In this document: positions 38,052 through 47,445 of the stretch, piece after piece
Layout: each line of letters begins with the position of its first letter
Numbering within the stretch: position 1 is the first letter of the stretch
NCBI GenBank assembly: GCA_963738615.1
Contig: CAVTXI010000019.1
Span: 992,001-1,056,000, forward strand
DNA from: CAVTWY01 sp963738615
GTDB lineage: Bacteria > Pseudomonadota > Gammaproteobacteria > Burkholderiales > Burkholderiaceae_C
Reading direction: 5' to 3'
DNA length: 64,000 bases
Notes under the pieces: model-generated
What the model was told of the DNA's origin: nothing
What the model saw: the letters and a program-made list of their open reading frames with translations, nothing else
Database searches by the model: none
Made by a program: the position numbers and the translations under genes

Positions 38052-39566
38052 TCAAAACCGCTCCAGTTCCGCGAACGGCAACAGCCCGCGCTTCACATGC
38101 ATCTTCCCGTACTCGGCGCACCGCTGAAGCGTCGGGATCACCTTGCCCGGGTTCAGCAGGCCTTTCGGATCGAACGCCGCCTTTACGCCCTCGAACGACG
38201 CGCGTTCCGCCGGGCTGAATTGCACGCACATCGAATCGAGCTTCTCGACGCCCACGCCGTGTTCGCCGGTGACCGTGCCGCCTAAAGCGACGCTGGTTTC
38301 GAGGATGTCGGCGCCGAACTTCTCGGCGCGGTGGAGTTGGTCAGGGTCGTTCGCGTCGAAGAGGATCAGCGGGTGCAGGTTGCCGTCGCCGGCATGAAAG
38401 ACGTTGCAGCATCGCAGGTCGTAGATCTTCTCCATCTTTGCGATCGCGATCAGGATGTCGGCCAGGCGCTTGCGCGGGATCGTCGAGTCCATGCACATGT
38501 AGTCGGGGCTGATGCGGCCGCTGGCAGGGAAGGCGTTCTTGCGGCCGCTCCAGAACTTCAGGCGCTGCGCTTCGTTCTCGCTGATCTCGATGCGCGAGGC
38601 GCCCGACGCGACCAGCACGCGGCGCATCTGGTCGATTTCTTCGGCCACTTCTTCGGGTGTGCCGTCGCTTTCGCACAGCAGGATCGCGGCGGCTTCGAGG
38701 TCGTAGCCGGCATGCACGTAGTCCTCGACCGCGGCGGTCATCGGCTTGTCCATCATCTCGAGGCCCGCGGGGATGATGCCCGCGGCGATGATGGCGGCGA
38801 CTGCGTCGCCGGCTTTGCGGATGTCGTTGAAGCTGGCCATCACGCAGCGTGCCAGTTGCGGCTTGGGGGTGAGCTTCACCGTGACTTCGGTCGTGACTGC
38901 GAGCATGCCTTCGCTGCCGATCACCAGCGGCAGCAGGTCGAGGCCGGGCACATCGAGCGCCTCGCTGCCGAAGACGACAGGCTCGCCGTCGGCGGTGAAG
39001 CCCTTCACGCGCAGCACGTTGTGCAGCGTCAGGCCGTATTTCAAGCAATGCACACCGCCGGAGTTTTCGGCGACGTTGCCGCCGATGGTGCAGGCGATCT
39101 GGCTCGAGGGGTCGGGCGCGTAGTACAGGCCGTGAGACGCAACCGCTTCGCTGATCGCCAGGTTGCGCACGCCGCACTGCACGGTGGCCGTGCGCGCGAG
39201 CGGGTCGACGCTCAGGATTTTGTTGAATTTCGCCAGCGACAGCGTCACGCCGCGTGCATGCGGAAGCGCGCCACCCGACAGCCCCGTGCCCGCGCCGCGC
39301 GCGACCACCGGCACACCCATCGCGTGGCAGGTCTTCAGCACCGCGGCGACCTGCGCGTCGGTTTCGGGCAGCGCGACCGCGAGCGGGCGCTGGCGGTAGG
39401 CGGTCAGGCCATCGCATTCGTAGGGTGTGGTGTCTTCGGCCTGCCAAAGCAGCGCGTGCGGCGGCAGCCATGAAGCCAGCGCGGTGATGACAGGCGGGGG
39501 TGCCGCGGTGCTGCCGGCGTTGCCCGCGCTGGGCACGTTGCGTGACGATGCAACCGCGGTCGACAT
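38052..39566 (-). CDS. glcD: Glycolate oxidase FAD-linked subunit GlcD
   Basis: The 504-residue catalytic subunit of glycolate oxidase. The FAD-binding PCMH domain is at residues about 60-240 (VPVVARGAGTGLSGGA, PSSQIACTIGGNVAENSGG, GSEGMLAVTTEVTVKL) and the C-terminal FAD-oxidase domain includes the conserved NVFHAGDGNLHP and GTVTGEHGVGVEKL. The complete reading frame shows no damage. It is four bases downstream of the PhaM-like gene, so they are probably one transcript. Confidence 0.95.
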   Translation of the reverse strand: MSTAVASSRNVPSAGNAGSTAAPPPVITALASWLPPHALLWQAEDTTPYECDGLTAYRQRPLAVALPETDAQVAAVLKTCHAMGVPVVARGAGTGLSGGALPHARGVTLSLAKFNKILSVDPLARTATVQCGVRNLAISEAVASHGLYYAPDPSSQIACTIGGNVAENSGGVHCLKYGLTLHNVLRVKGFTADGEPVVFGSEALDVPGLDLLPLVIGSEGMLAVTTEVTVKLTPKPQLARCVMASFNDIRKAGDAVAAIIAAGIIPAGLEMMDKPMTAAVEDYVHAGYDLEAAAILLCESDGTPEEVAEEIDQMRRVLVASGASRIEISENEAQRLKFWSGRKNAFPASGRISPDYMCMDSTIPRKRLADILIAIAKMEKIYDLRCCNVFHAGDGNLHPLILFDANDPDQLHRAEKFGADILETSVALGGTVTGEHGVGVEKLDSMCVQFSPAERASFEGVKAAFDPKGLLNPGKVIPTLQRCAEYGKMHVKRGLLPFAELERF

Positions 39567-39569
39567 GAT

Positions 39570-40346
39570 TCAGCGAACCGCCTTCTTCGCAACGGGCTTG
39601 CGTGCCGGGGCCTTCGCCGATGTCGAGGCCGCCTTGGCTGCGCGGCCGGCCACGGTCTTCGCGACGCCGCTGGCCATGTCGCTGGCGATGCCCGCCACCT
39701 TCGACGCCGCCTTCACCGGCCCCGACACGGCCTGCTCGAACGTTTTGCCGGCGGCGTCGATGCCCTGTTTGACCATCGCGCCCGCCATCGCCTTCGTCGC
39801 ACCGGCTGCGGAGTCCTTCATCGTGTTCGCCGCAATCTGGCCGAACTGCTGAAGCAGCGCGCCCCAGGCCTGCGTGGGGTCGAGGCTTGCGAACAGCGGC
39901 GCCGCCGCAGGGGCATCGCCCTTGGATTTGTCGGTGGCCTTGGCAGGCCGCTTCTTCGGCGCGGGCGGCAGTGACGGCTGCGCGGTGGTGGAAGGGGGTG
40001 ACGCCTGCGGTGACGAACGCGGCGCGGCTGCTGCGCCTGCCAGCGGCGACTTGATCGTCAACGAGTCACGCAGATCGGTCATCTGCACGTTCATCGTCTT
40101 CAGCGTCGACAACGTCATGCGCTGCACCTCGAGCGCCTGGATGGTCGCGCCGAGCATGCGTGCGTTCTGCTCGAGCCAGAACTGCACCGTGCGCAATTCT
40201 TCGATGCGTTTTTCGATCTCGTCGGGGTCGAGCGTGGGTGCAACCCACTGGCCGATCGACGGCAACGCCGAGCCGGCGTTCTTGACCAGGCCCTGAAGGA
40301 AGTCGAAGCCCGGGACCATTTTGGTGAAAGCGCTGGCGTCAGTCAT
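39570..40346 (-). CDS. phaM: PhaM-like polyhydroxyalkanoate granule-associated protein
   Basis: A 258-residue protein. The N-terminal half matches the PhaM family (MVPGFDFLQGLVKN, WVAPTLDPDEIEKRIEELRTVQFWLEQNARMLG), and the C-terminus is Lys/Ala/Pro-rich (KAPARKPVAKKAVR), the tail that lets PhaM bind DNA and tie PHB granules to the nucleoid while activating PHA synthase. A second Pro/Lys-rich linker lies at about residues 105-145. It suggests that the organism stores polyhydroxyalkanoate. Confidence 0.85.
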   Translation of the reverse strand: MTDASAFTKMVPGFDFLQGLVKNAGSALPSIGQWVAPTLDPDEIEKRIEELRTVQFWLEQNARMLGATIQALEVQRMTLSTLKTMNVQMTDLRDSLTIKSPLAGAAAAPRSSPQASPPSTTAQPSLPPAPKKRPAKATDKSKGDAPAAAPLFASLDPTQAWGALLQQFGQIAANTMKDSAAGATKAMAGAMVKQGIDAAGKTFEQAVSGPVKAASKVAGIASDMASGVAKTVAGRAAKAASTSAKAPARKPVAKKAVR

Positions 40347-40379
40347 GGCGTGTCTCCTCGCGGTTTTGTGGGGAGCAAT

Positions 40380-41405
40380 CTACGGCGCAAACGTGATTCG
40401 TTCTACCGTGAAACCCCGCTGCACCAACAGCTTCGGCAGGCCCTTGTCGCCCGTCATGTGCAGCGCCCCCACCGCGGCGAACAGCTTTGCGCCGCGCGCG
40501 TGGACCGCTGCGATGCCGTCGGCAAGCGCCGGGTTTCGGCCCTCGTTCAGCCGCGCCAACAGTCGGCGGTCGGCGTCGGTGCGCATGCAGTCGCACCACT
40601 CGGCATAGGCCTCGAATTCATCCAGCGCACTGCGGTCCCACGCGGTGCTCATGCGGCGGATCGCGGCACGCACCTTCTGGCCTTCGAACTGCTCGACGCC
40701 TGATCGGACCAGCGCCTCGAGTTCGGCGGCGTCGAGGTCGGGCGGGATCAGCGCCGCGAACTGGCGCTCGACCGACTCGAGCGACACCACGCGCTTGCCC
40801 GTCGCTTTGCCGAAGCCGGCCAGCGTGATCTCGCTGCCGAAGGTCGTGTCCAGCCCTTCTTGGCGTGCCGACACCATCGCCAGCGTGGTGAGCTGAAGCA
40901 CCGGATGCATGCGGTCGAACACACTGTCTTGCAGGCACAGCGCGTCGCGCTGCACGTTCAGGCGCCGCCGCAAGTCGTCGGGCAGCGCGGGCGAAGGCTG
41001 GACCGATGCGCGTGCGACCTGCCGCTGGAGCAACGCGTCGCCGGGGTCGAGTTCGAGTGCGATCGTGTCGCTGCCCTCGAGCGCTTCGCGCAGCTTCGGG
41101 CCCGGCACGATCCACGCCACCTTGCCCACGTGCATCGTGCCGTAGAGCCAACTGCTGCGTCCGTCACGGCTGATGCGCCACAGCAGCCCGCGGTCGCGCG
41201 CTTCACGTCGGGCCTGTGCAAGCTGCTCGGCGCCGGGCATCGAAGGCGCTGTCGGGCAGGCGGCTTCGGCACTGCGCTGGGCGCGTGCGGGCGCGGATGT
41301 GGCAAGGGCCAGCGCGGCGACGAGCATCGCGAACACGAGCGCGCGGCATGCAAGGCCCAACGTGCGGATCAGGCGTATGTCAGCGAAGGAAATAGTGAAA
41401 GGCAT
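40380..41405 (-). CDS. TraB/GumN-family protein
   Basis: A 341-residue exported protein with a signal peptide (ALVFAMLVAALALATSAPARA). TraB/GumN motifs include SRDGRSSWLYGTMHVGK near the N-terminus and FAAVGALHMTGDKGL near the C-terminus; the GxxH pairs are the proposed metal/catalytic residues of this fold. The biological role of bacterial members is not established. It starts the leftward run toward phaM and glcD, 33 bp upstream of phaM. Confidence 0.87.
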   Translation of the reverse strand: MPFTISFADIRLIRTLGLACRALVFAMLVAALALATSAPARAQRSAEAACPTAPSMPGAEQLAQARREARDRGLLWRISRDGRSSWLYGTMHVGKVAWIVPGPKLREALEGSDTIALELDPGDALLQRQVARASVQPSPALPDDLRRRLNVQRDALCLQDSVFDRMHPVLQLTTLAMVSARQEGLDTTFGSEITLAGFGKATGKRVVSLESVERQFAALIPPDLDAAELEALVRSGVEQFEGQKVRAAIRRMSTAWDRSALDEFEAYAEWCDCMRTDADRRLLARLNEGRNPALADGIAAVHARGAKLFAAVGALHMTGDKGLPKLLVQRGFTVERITFAP

Positions 41406-41436
41406 GCAGCGAGCTTACACGCCGGTCCCTCGGATT

Positions 41437-41916
41437 TCAGTTCGCGGCGATGCGCATGCGCTGGCCTTCCTGCGTGATGCGCAGCCTCGACAGCACGTCC
41501 ATGCCCAGCAGCGGCGTCGTCAGGTCCGGCAGCACGGCGACGCGAAGGCGCTGCGCGTTGACGCCGCCGTCGAGCTCCACGTCGGCCACGCCGATGGTGC
41601 CCGTCACCGTGCCGCCGGCGGTGTTGGAGCGCACGCTGCCGCTGGTGGCTAGCCCGGCGCGCTGCGCCAGCGCCGCCGGAATCGCGGTGCGCGTCGCGCC
41701 GGTGTCGACCAAAAATTCCACCGGCACGCCCGCCAGCCGGCCAGGCCAGTGAAAGTGCCCGTCACGCGCGCGCTCGAGCGTGACCACGCCGCCCACGGCG
41801 CTGAAGCGTGTGCGCTGCTCGTGGTTGGTCCACGCCTGGAATGCCAGGAACAGCAACGTACCCAGCACCAGCCACGCGGTAACGATCTTGAAGGTCGACG
41901 ACAAAGGAGCAGACAT
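41437..41916 (-). CDS. Membrane-anchored retropepsin-like aspartic protease (clan AA)
   Basis: A 159-residue protein with one N-terminal membrane segment (IVTAWLVLGTLLFLAFQAW). The single-chain retropepsin motif is VEFLVDTGATRTAIP, and the second conserved block LLGMDVLSRLRI is present, as in the TIGR02281 family. The active form would be a dimer facing the periplasm. It is divergent from the DUF3108 gene across 79 bp and leads into the TraB/GumN gene. Confidence 0.88.
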   Translation of the reverse strand: MSAPLSSTFKIVTAWLVLGTLLFLAFQAWTNHEQRTRFSAVGGVVTLERARDGHFHWPGRLAGVPVEFLVDTGATRTAIPAALAQRAGLATSGSVRSNTAGGTVTGTIGVADVELDGGVNAQRLRVAVLPDLTTPLLGMDVLSRLRITQEGQRMRIAAN

Positions 41917-41995
41917 AGGCTGACGATGCCACAGACCCGCCGCCGACACGCGGCGTCGACCCGGGTGTGTCCGCAGCTTAGGATCGCCCGCGATC

Positions 41996-43162
41996 ATGGC
42001 TCGACCCCCACACACCGCCCCTGCTGTTGTCGACGACACCGCGCGCCGCTTGGGTGGCGTCGTCGTCGTGCTGGCGGTGGCGCTGGCGCACGCGGGTGTG
42101 TTGATGTCGCTCGAAGCGCCGCGTGACCCGTCGGGGCGCGGCCAGGCGGTGGTGTCGACTGCGCTGACGGTGCGGCATGTCGAGTTGCCGCATGTCGAGC
42201 AGCCGCATGTCGTCTTGCCACATGTCGTCGTGCCGGTCGCTCGGCTGGACGTGACCGAAGCACCGCTTGTCGCGCGGGCGAACGATGAGTCAGCAGCACG
42301 GCCCGATGCCCTCGTCAAGCCGACGCGCGCGGCGGTCGCGACAAGCTCGGTCCGCAGCATGCCCCGCGCCACCCCGACGCCTGCGCCCCAAGTTCTTGCC
42401 GCCGCGGTGGGCAGCGTGCCCGTCGCGGTTGTGTCCGCCGCCGATACGGTGGAAGCCGAACCCGCATCGGGGGCTGCCGAAGCGTTGTTGCCGGACCACC
42501 TGCTGCGCAGCCTGCCAACCTACGCCGTGCGACTGCCGCCGTCGCAGCGGCTTCTCTTTCGTGTCAGCCGCGGCGCAGCCCGTGGCGAGGGCGTGCTCGA
42601 CTGGTCGATGGACGGCGGGCGCTACAGCGCGGCGCTGCGACTGCGCGGCGAGGGTATGCCCGGCATGGACTGGACCAGCGAGGGTGACGCCGCGAGCGAC
42701 GCCGGCGTGGTGCCACGTCGCATGGTTGCGCACCGAAAGGGTCGCCCGGTCGCTGCGGCCAACTTCGTGGTCGACTCGCAGAAGGTCAGCTTTTCCGGCG
42801 CGAGTGTCGAAAGACCCTTCGTGCGCGGCGGGCAAGACCGCCTGACGTGGATGCTGCAACTGGCCGGCGTGCTGAACGCGCGCGAAGCGCCCTTGCGCGA
42901 CGACGAGCGCATCGTGCTCTACGTGGTGGGCCCGCGTGGCGCCGCCGACCTGTGGACATGGCGCGTCGCCGGGCCGCAGATGCTGGGAATGGGCGCCGCA
43001 GCCACGCCAGCGGTCAAGCTCGTGCGGGAAGCGCAAAGGCTTTACGACACCGAAATCGAACTCTGGCTCGACCCGGCGCATCACCACCTGCCGCTGAAGT
43101 GGCGCCAGCAGCAGCGCGGCGTCGAGCGTGCCCCCATCGAGTGGGACCGGCTGCCAGGATGA
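41996..43162 (+). CDS. DUF3108 protein with TonB-like N-terminus
   Basis: A 388-residue protein. The N-terminus has one membrane segment (GGVVVVLAVALAHAGVLM) and a linker with four near-repeats of a His-Val-x-x-Pro unit (VELPHVEQPHVVLPHVVVP, about residues 61-81), a layout like TonB. The C-terminal 220 residues are DUF3108 (LDWSMDGGRYSAALRLRGEG, TWMLQLAGVL, LWLDPAHHHLPLKWR). In Burkholderiales this gene is common, but its role is unknown. The stretch 43163-43418 downstream has no gene; it holds a small hairpin GATTCC-N7-GGAATC at 43220-43238. Confidence 0.83.
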   Translation: MARPPHTAPAVVDDTARRLGGVVVVLAVALAHAGVLMSLEAPRDPSGRGQAVVSTALTVRHVELPHVEQPHVVLPHVVVPVARLDVTEAPLVARANDESAARPDALVKPTRAAVATSSVRSMPRATPTPAPQVLAAAVGSVPVAVVSAADTVEAEPASGAAEALLPDHLLRSLPTYAVRLPPSQRLLFRVSRGAARGEGVLDWSMDGGRYSAALRLRGEGMPGMDWTSEGDAASDAGVVPRRMVAHRKGRPVAAANFVVDSQKVSFSGASVERPFVRGGQDRLTWMLQLAGVLNAREAPLRDDERIVLYVVGPRGAADLWTWRVAGPQMLGMGAAATPAVKLVREAQRLYDTEIELWLDPAHHHLPLKWRQQQRGVERAPIEWDRLPG

Positions 43163-43418
43163 CCGCGCGCGTGACTTCGTCTTGTCGCGGCTGACGCTGC
43201 AAGCGCGCAGGCCGCGACCGATTCCCGTGAACGGAATCACGCCCGTCCTGCGGACGCTGTGCCGGTTACCCCTGCTGGCAGTATGTGCACCTAACCTCGC
43301 GGTCATCGCCGGACTTGAAGTCGGCGTTGAAGTCCTCAACTGGCCCTTGTGTGTCGGTTTGTTGGATGAAGACAGTTCGCAGGTTGGTTCGGTCCTTCGA
43401 CCAAAAGGGTGTGACGCG

Positions 43419-43682
43419 ATGATGATGGTCTATAACTCCGAGAGCTACGCCGTGATGCAGTTCGACCTTCAGGTCGAAGGCGCCGTGGGCGAGCAGCCGC
43501 GCGGGGGCTACGAGATCGTCGACAAGTTCGCGCGCAAAGAGATCTTTATCGACGGCACCCTGGCGCAGAGCTTCCGCGAAGGCGTCGAAGCGCTGATCCG
43601 CAAAAGCCCTTCCGAAGACGAGATCGACGACTACATCGCCGGCTACACCGAGCTGGCGCAGCACCCCGTCGTGCTGCACTGA
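43419..43682 (+). CDS. DUF3567 family protein
   Basis: An 87-residue cytoplasmic protein typical of betaproteobacteria. The family core is visible: MVYNSESYAVMQFDL, YEIVDKFARKEIFIDG, LAQSFREGVEALI. Three consecutive ATG codons begin the frame (43419, 43422, 43425), and AAAAGGG lies upstream of the first. Function is unknown. It is followed by 205 bases before the AAA ATPase gene. Confidence 0.88.
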   Translation: MMMVYNSESYAVMQFDLQVEGAVGEQPRGGYEIVDKFARKEIFIDGTLAQSFREGVEALIRKSPSEDEIDDYIAGYTELAQHPVVLH

Positions 43683-43887
43683 GCGTCACACGCGCCGCAT
43701 CGCCGCATCGCCGCGGCGTCGCGCCGACACCACCGGCGGCTTCCTAAAAATCTCACGACTTCGCGTCCACCGCGCGCACACGGCGCACGTTGACGCTCGC
43801 GACCCGCACCCGGCCTTGTGTGCGGGCGCGGCCTCGGACATGATGGCCCGGCCCACGATGCATGCGTTCGACTGAGGAGATCGACAC

Positions 43888-46272
43888 ATGAAAGCGCGCA
43901 CTGCCCGCCCCCCCGCTGCCCGACGCGACAACGACGACGCAAAACCTTCGCGCGTCGCGAGCCCCGCGGGCGTTGTGCTGTCGCCGGGCCTGGCCAGCGC
44001 ACCGGTGCTGGACCGCATGTGCTCTCACTTCGTGCTCACGCTCACGATGAAGCAGGCTGCGCGCTTCAACCTGAAGCGCGACTGGAACAGCCTGCTGGGG
44101 CTGACGGGGCGCCACCTGGCGTGGCCTGTGACCGTGCTCGCGCGAGTGCGCGAATTCCTTGTGCGCCGCTGCAAAGGCAACACGCACTGGAAGGGCCACG
44201 AGGCGCTTGACCATCACGCCTTCATCGAGAAGCACGGCGTCTGGCGTGGCCCGTACGAAGAGGGCACGCTCTTCTTCTACATCGACGAATACGTCAAAGA
44301 CGCGCCGAAGGATCTGTTGGCCGTGCTGGGTGAAACCGCCGAGTGGCTCGAGAAGAGCCTGAAGAAGGAGTCGACGCTCGTCCAGAAGAACATCGACTCG
44401 CTCGCGAGCCTGCTGCAGCTCAACCCCGCCGAGCGCGCGCTGCTGTTGTACGGCACGCTCGCGCGTTACCAGCGTGACCTGCGCGGCCTGCTCGTCGAGT
44501 TCAAGGTGCAAAGCGCGCAAGAGGCCTACGCCGCGATTGCCGCGGTGGCTGGCGTCAACGAGCAGGAAATCGCCGAAGCGCTGCGTGCCGGCTCGCGCCT
44601 CGAGCGCACTGGCATGGTCGAGAACCTGATCTCCGAACACAACATCACCGACCTGGCCGACCTGATGAAGGTCAGCGACCAGTTGCCGCCGGTGTTGATG
44701 CGCGAATACAAGAAGCCCGCCGACCTGATGGCGGTGTTCACGCGCCCGGCGACGAAGAGCGAACTGACGGCGAGCGATTTCAGCTACGTCGGCGACGACG
44801 TGCGCGTGATGACCACGCTGCTGGCGGCGGCGGTTGCGCGCAAGGCGCCGGGCGTCAATATCCTGCTGTACGGCCCACCGGGCACCGGCAAGACCGAACT
44901 GGCCAGGGTGTGCGGCGAAGCGGCGGGGCTGAACCTGTTCGAAGTCGAATACGCCGACCGCGACGGCAATTCGCTGTCGGGCCGTGACCGCTACCGCTCT
45001 CTGCAGATCAGCCAGGTGTTCCTGAAGGCCAGCGCGAACGTCGGGCTGCTGTTCGACGAAGTCGAAGATGTGTTCCCGCCGATCAGCGCCGACGCCGCGC
45101 AGTTGATGGCGCGCATGGACGCCACCGACGCACGCGGGCCCTCGAGCAGCGTCAGCGGCAAGGCGTGGGTGAATCAGATCCTCGAGACGAACCCGGTGCC
45201 CGTCATCTGGGTCACCAACCGCATCGAACAGATCGACCCGGCGTTCCGCCGCCGCTTTCAATACCACCTCGAGCTGAAGTCGCCGCCGCCTGGCGCGCGT
45301 GAAGCGGTGGTGACGCGTTCGCTGGAGGGCGTGAATGTCGACCCCGACTTCGCAGGGCAACTGTCGAAGCGTCGTGGCCTGACCCCTGCGCAGATCCGCA
45401 CCGCGGTACGTTTTGCGAAGCTGGCCGGGCCCGATGCCGGCGCACCGGCTGACGTGCAAGCGCTGATCGAACGCCAGTTGGCCAACGCCGATAAGGCACT
45501 GGGCCGCAGCGCCAGCAACAAGCCCGCCCGACGCAACGTCACGACGTACGACCTCGAGATGTTGAATGTCGAGACGCGCTTCGAAGTCCCGAAGATCATC
45601 GAAGCCCTCGGCCGCCGCGGCCACGGCACGGTGTGCTTCCATGGTTCACCCGGCACCGGCAAAACCGCGCTGGCCGAACACATTGCCACATCGCTTGGCA
45701 AAACGCTGCTGATCCGCCAGGCAAGCGACCTGGTGTCGAAGTACGTCGGCGAGACCGAGCAGAACATGGCCAAGATGTTCGAAGAGGCCACCAACGAAGG
45801 CTCGGTGCTGCTGCTGGACGAAGCCGACAGCTTCCTGCGCAGCCGCAAACGCGCCGAACGCAGCTACGAAGTCAGCGAAGTCAACGAGATGCTCCAAGGA
45901 ATGGAGCGCTTCGCCGGCATCTTCATCTGCACCACCAACCTCTTCGAAGACCTCGACGAAGCCGCGTTGCGCCGCTTCACCTTCAAGATCCGCTTCAAGC
46001 CGCTGAAGCCCGACCAACGCGAACGCATGTTCGTGGTCGAAGCGCTGGGTGGCGACGCAAGCCGCATGACGACCGAACAACGCGAGCGCCTGTCCAACCT
46101 CGAGCTGCTGGCGCCGGGTGACTTCGCCGCGGTGAAGCGTCAGGTCGACCTGCTCGAGGAAACCTTCGAGCCCGACGAGTTCCTGTCGCAGCTCGAAAGC
46201 GAGCACCGCGTCAAGCCTGACGTGCGTGAGCGGCGCGGGATCGGGTTCTCGGCGAACGTGAAGTCGGTGTAG
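43888..46272 (+). CDS. Double-AAA ATPase (CDC48/VAT-like layout)
   Basis: A 794-residue ATPase with two AAA modules. The first has Walker A LLYGPPGTGKTE (about residue 329) and Walker B LLFDEVEDVF; the second has FHGSPGTGKTALAEHIA (about residue 586), LLLDEADSFL and a terminal NLFEDLDEAALRRFTFKI. An N-terminal region of about 290 residues may bind substrates. The two-ring layout resembles CDC48/p97-type unfoldases, rare in bacteria, although this family occurs in Burkholderiales. No protease domain or HExxH is present. GAGGAG precedes ATG 43888. It is convergent with amgK, five bases away. The cellular substrate is unknown. Confidence 0.87.
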   Translation: MKARTARPPAARRDNDDAKPSRVASPAGVVLSPGLASAPVLDRMCSHFVLTLTMKQAARFNLKRDWNSLLGLTGRHLAWPVTVLARVREFLVRRCKGNTHWKGHEALDHHAFIEKHGVWRGPYEEGTLFFYIDEYVKDAPKDLLAVLGETAEWLEKSLKKESTLVQKNIDSLASLLQLNPAERALLLYGTLARYQRDLRGLLVEFKVQSAQEAYAAIAAVAGVNEQEIAEALRAGSRLERTGMVENLISEHNITDLADLMKVSDQLPPVLMREYKKPADLMAVFTRPATKSELTASDFSYVGDDVRVMTTLLAAAVARKAPGVNILLYGPPGTGKTELARVCGEAAGLNLFEVEYADRDGNSLSGRDRYRSLQISQVFLKASANVGLLFDEVEDVFPPISADAAQLMARMDATDARGPSSSVSGKAWVNQILETNPVPVIWVTNRIEQIDPAFRRRFQYHLELKSPPPGAREAVVTRSLEGVNVDPDFAGQLSKRRGLTPAQIRTAVRFAKLAGPDAGAPADVQALIERQLANADKALGRSASNKPARRNVTTYDLEMLNVETRFEVPKIIEALGRRGHGTVCFHGSPGTGKTALAEHIATSLGKTLLIRQASDLVSKYVGETEQNMAKMFEEATNEGSVLLLDEADSFLRSRKRAERSYEVSEVNEMLQGMERFAGIFICTTNLFEDLDEAALRRFTFKIRFKPLKPDQRERMFVVEALGGDASRMTTEQRERLSNLELLAPGDFAAVKRQVDLLEETFEPDEFLSQLESEHRVKPDVRERRGIGFSANVKSV

Positions 46273-46277
46273 TCCGG

Positions 46278-47357
46278 CTACCGCATCGAAAACGCCACCA
46301 CCGACTGCGTCCCGCTCATCGGCTCGATCAGCGCCAGCAGTGGTGCCAGTTCGCCGTACCGCCGCGCGACCTTCGTCGCGTAGGCGAAGAACCGTGGCAG
46401 GTCTTGGGCGTATTTGGGCTTGTTGTCGCGGTGCTTCAGGCGGCAGAAGATGCCAAGCACCTTCAGGTGGCGCTGCAGGCCCATCCACTCGAGGTCGCGC
46501 CAGAAGAGCGAGAAGTCGGCGTGGACCGGCAGGCCCGCCTTGCGTGCTGCGTCCCAGTAATGCACGGCCCAGTCGATCTCGCGTTCTTCGTCCCAGCTGA
46601 TGAAGGCGTCGCGCAGCAGTGAGGCGACGTCGTAGGTGATGGGGCCGCGCACCGCGTCTTGGAAGTCGAGGATCGCGGGGTTGGGTTGCGCCACCATCAG
46701 GTTGCGCGGCATCCAGTCGCGATGCACCGCGACCGTCGGCTGCGACAGCGCCTGCTGCACCAGGCGTTCGGCAACGGTGTCCCACGTCTTGCGTTGTGCC
46801 GGTGACCAGGTGATGGCGAACTCGCGCTCGACACACCAGTCGGGGAAGAGCTGCAACTCGCGGTGCAGCAGCGCGTGGTCGTAGGTGGGCAGGCCGTCGG
46901 TGTGCACGTGGCCCTGCCAGCGCACGAGCGCGGCGATGGCGTCGCGCATCAACGCATCGGCGTCCTTCGCGCTGCCTTCGGTCAGGGCCTCGAGGAACAG
47001 GCGCTGGCCCAGGTCGTTCAAAAGCAGGAAGCCGCGTTCGGTGTCCGCAGCCAGGATCTTCGGGCCGTTCAAGCCCGCGGCTTCGATGCGTGCGGCGATG
47101 TCGACGAAGGGGCGCACGTCTTCTTGCGGCGGCGGCGCGTCCATCACGATGAAGGTCGAACGCGACGCGGGGTCGGCGGCGTTCACAGCGTCGACAGCAT
47201 CGACACGCAGATAGCGTCGGAAGCTCGCGTCGGCCGATGCCGGCCGCAGCGTGGCGGGGTCGAGGCGGTGCGTGACGACGAGCGGCGCGAACCAGCGCTC
47301 GAAGTGGGCACGGCGCTCGTCGCTCGGCCACGTGACCGGTGATGTCGTGGATGGCAT
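46278..47357 (-). CDS. amgK: Aminoglycoside phosphotransferase-like sugar kinase (AmgK-like)
   Basis: A 359-residue APH-fold kinase. The catalytic loop is VAVHRDWMPRNLMVAQP and the metal-binding Asp is in AILDFQDAVRGPITYDVASLLRD. This matches AmgK, the MurNAc/GlcNAc anomeric kinase of peptidoglycan recycling in Pseudomonas and relatives. The same arrangement, divergent from lptD, occurs in pseudomonads and Burkholderiales and supports the assignment. The usual next gene, murU, is not downstream here: the convergent AAA ATPase gene ends five bases away. ATG 47357. Confidence 0.85.
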   Translation of the reverse strand: MPSTTSPVTWPSDERRAHFERWFAPLVVTHRLDPATLRPASADASFRRYLRVDAVDAVNAADPASRSTFIVMDAPPPQEDVRPFVDIAARIEAAGLNGPKILAADTERGFLLLNDLGQRLFLEALTEGSAKDADALMRDAIAALVRWQGHVHTDGLPTYDHALLHRELQLFPDWCVEREFAITWSPAQRKTWDTVAERLVQQALSQPTVAVHRDWMPRNLMVAQPNPAILDFQDAVRGPITYDVASLLRDAFISWDEEREIDWAVHYWDAARKAGLPVHADFSLFWRDLEWMGLQRHLKVLGIFCRLKHRDNKPKYAQDLPRFFAYATKVARRYGELAPLLALIEPMSGTQSVVAFSMR

Positions 47358-47445
47358 GAGGTGGTCGAGCCTGCGCGCGCCGTAGGTGGTGTGGATAATC
47401 AAATTCTACGAACCGACCTCCTGTGTGCCGCTACCGCCGTCGCCC

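Noticed and set aside
43790..43818. TTGACG before the AAA ATPase gene as a promoter
   Set aside because: No acceptable -10 follows at a suitable distance.
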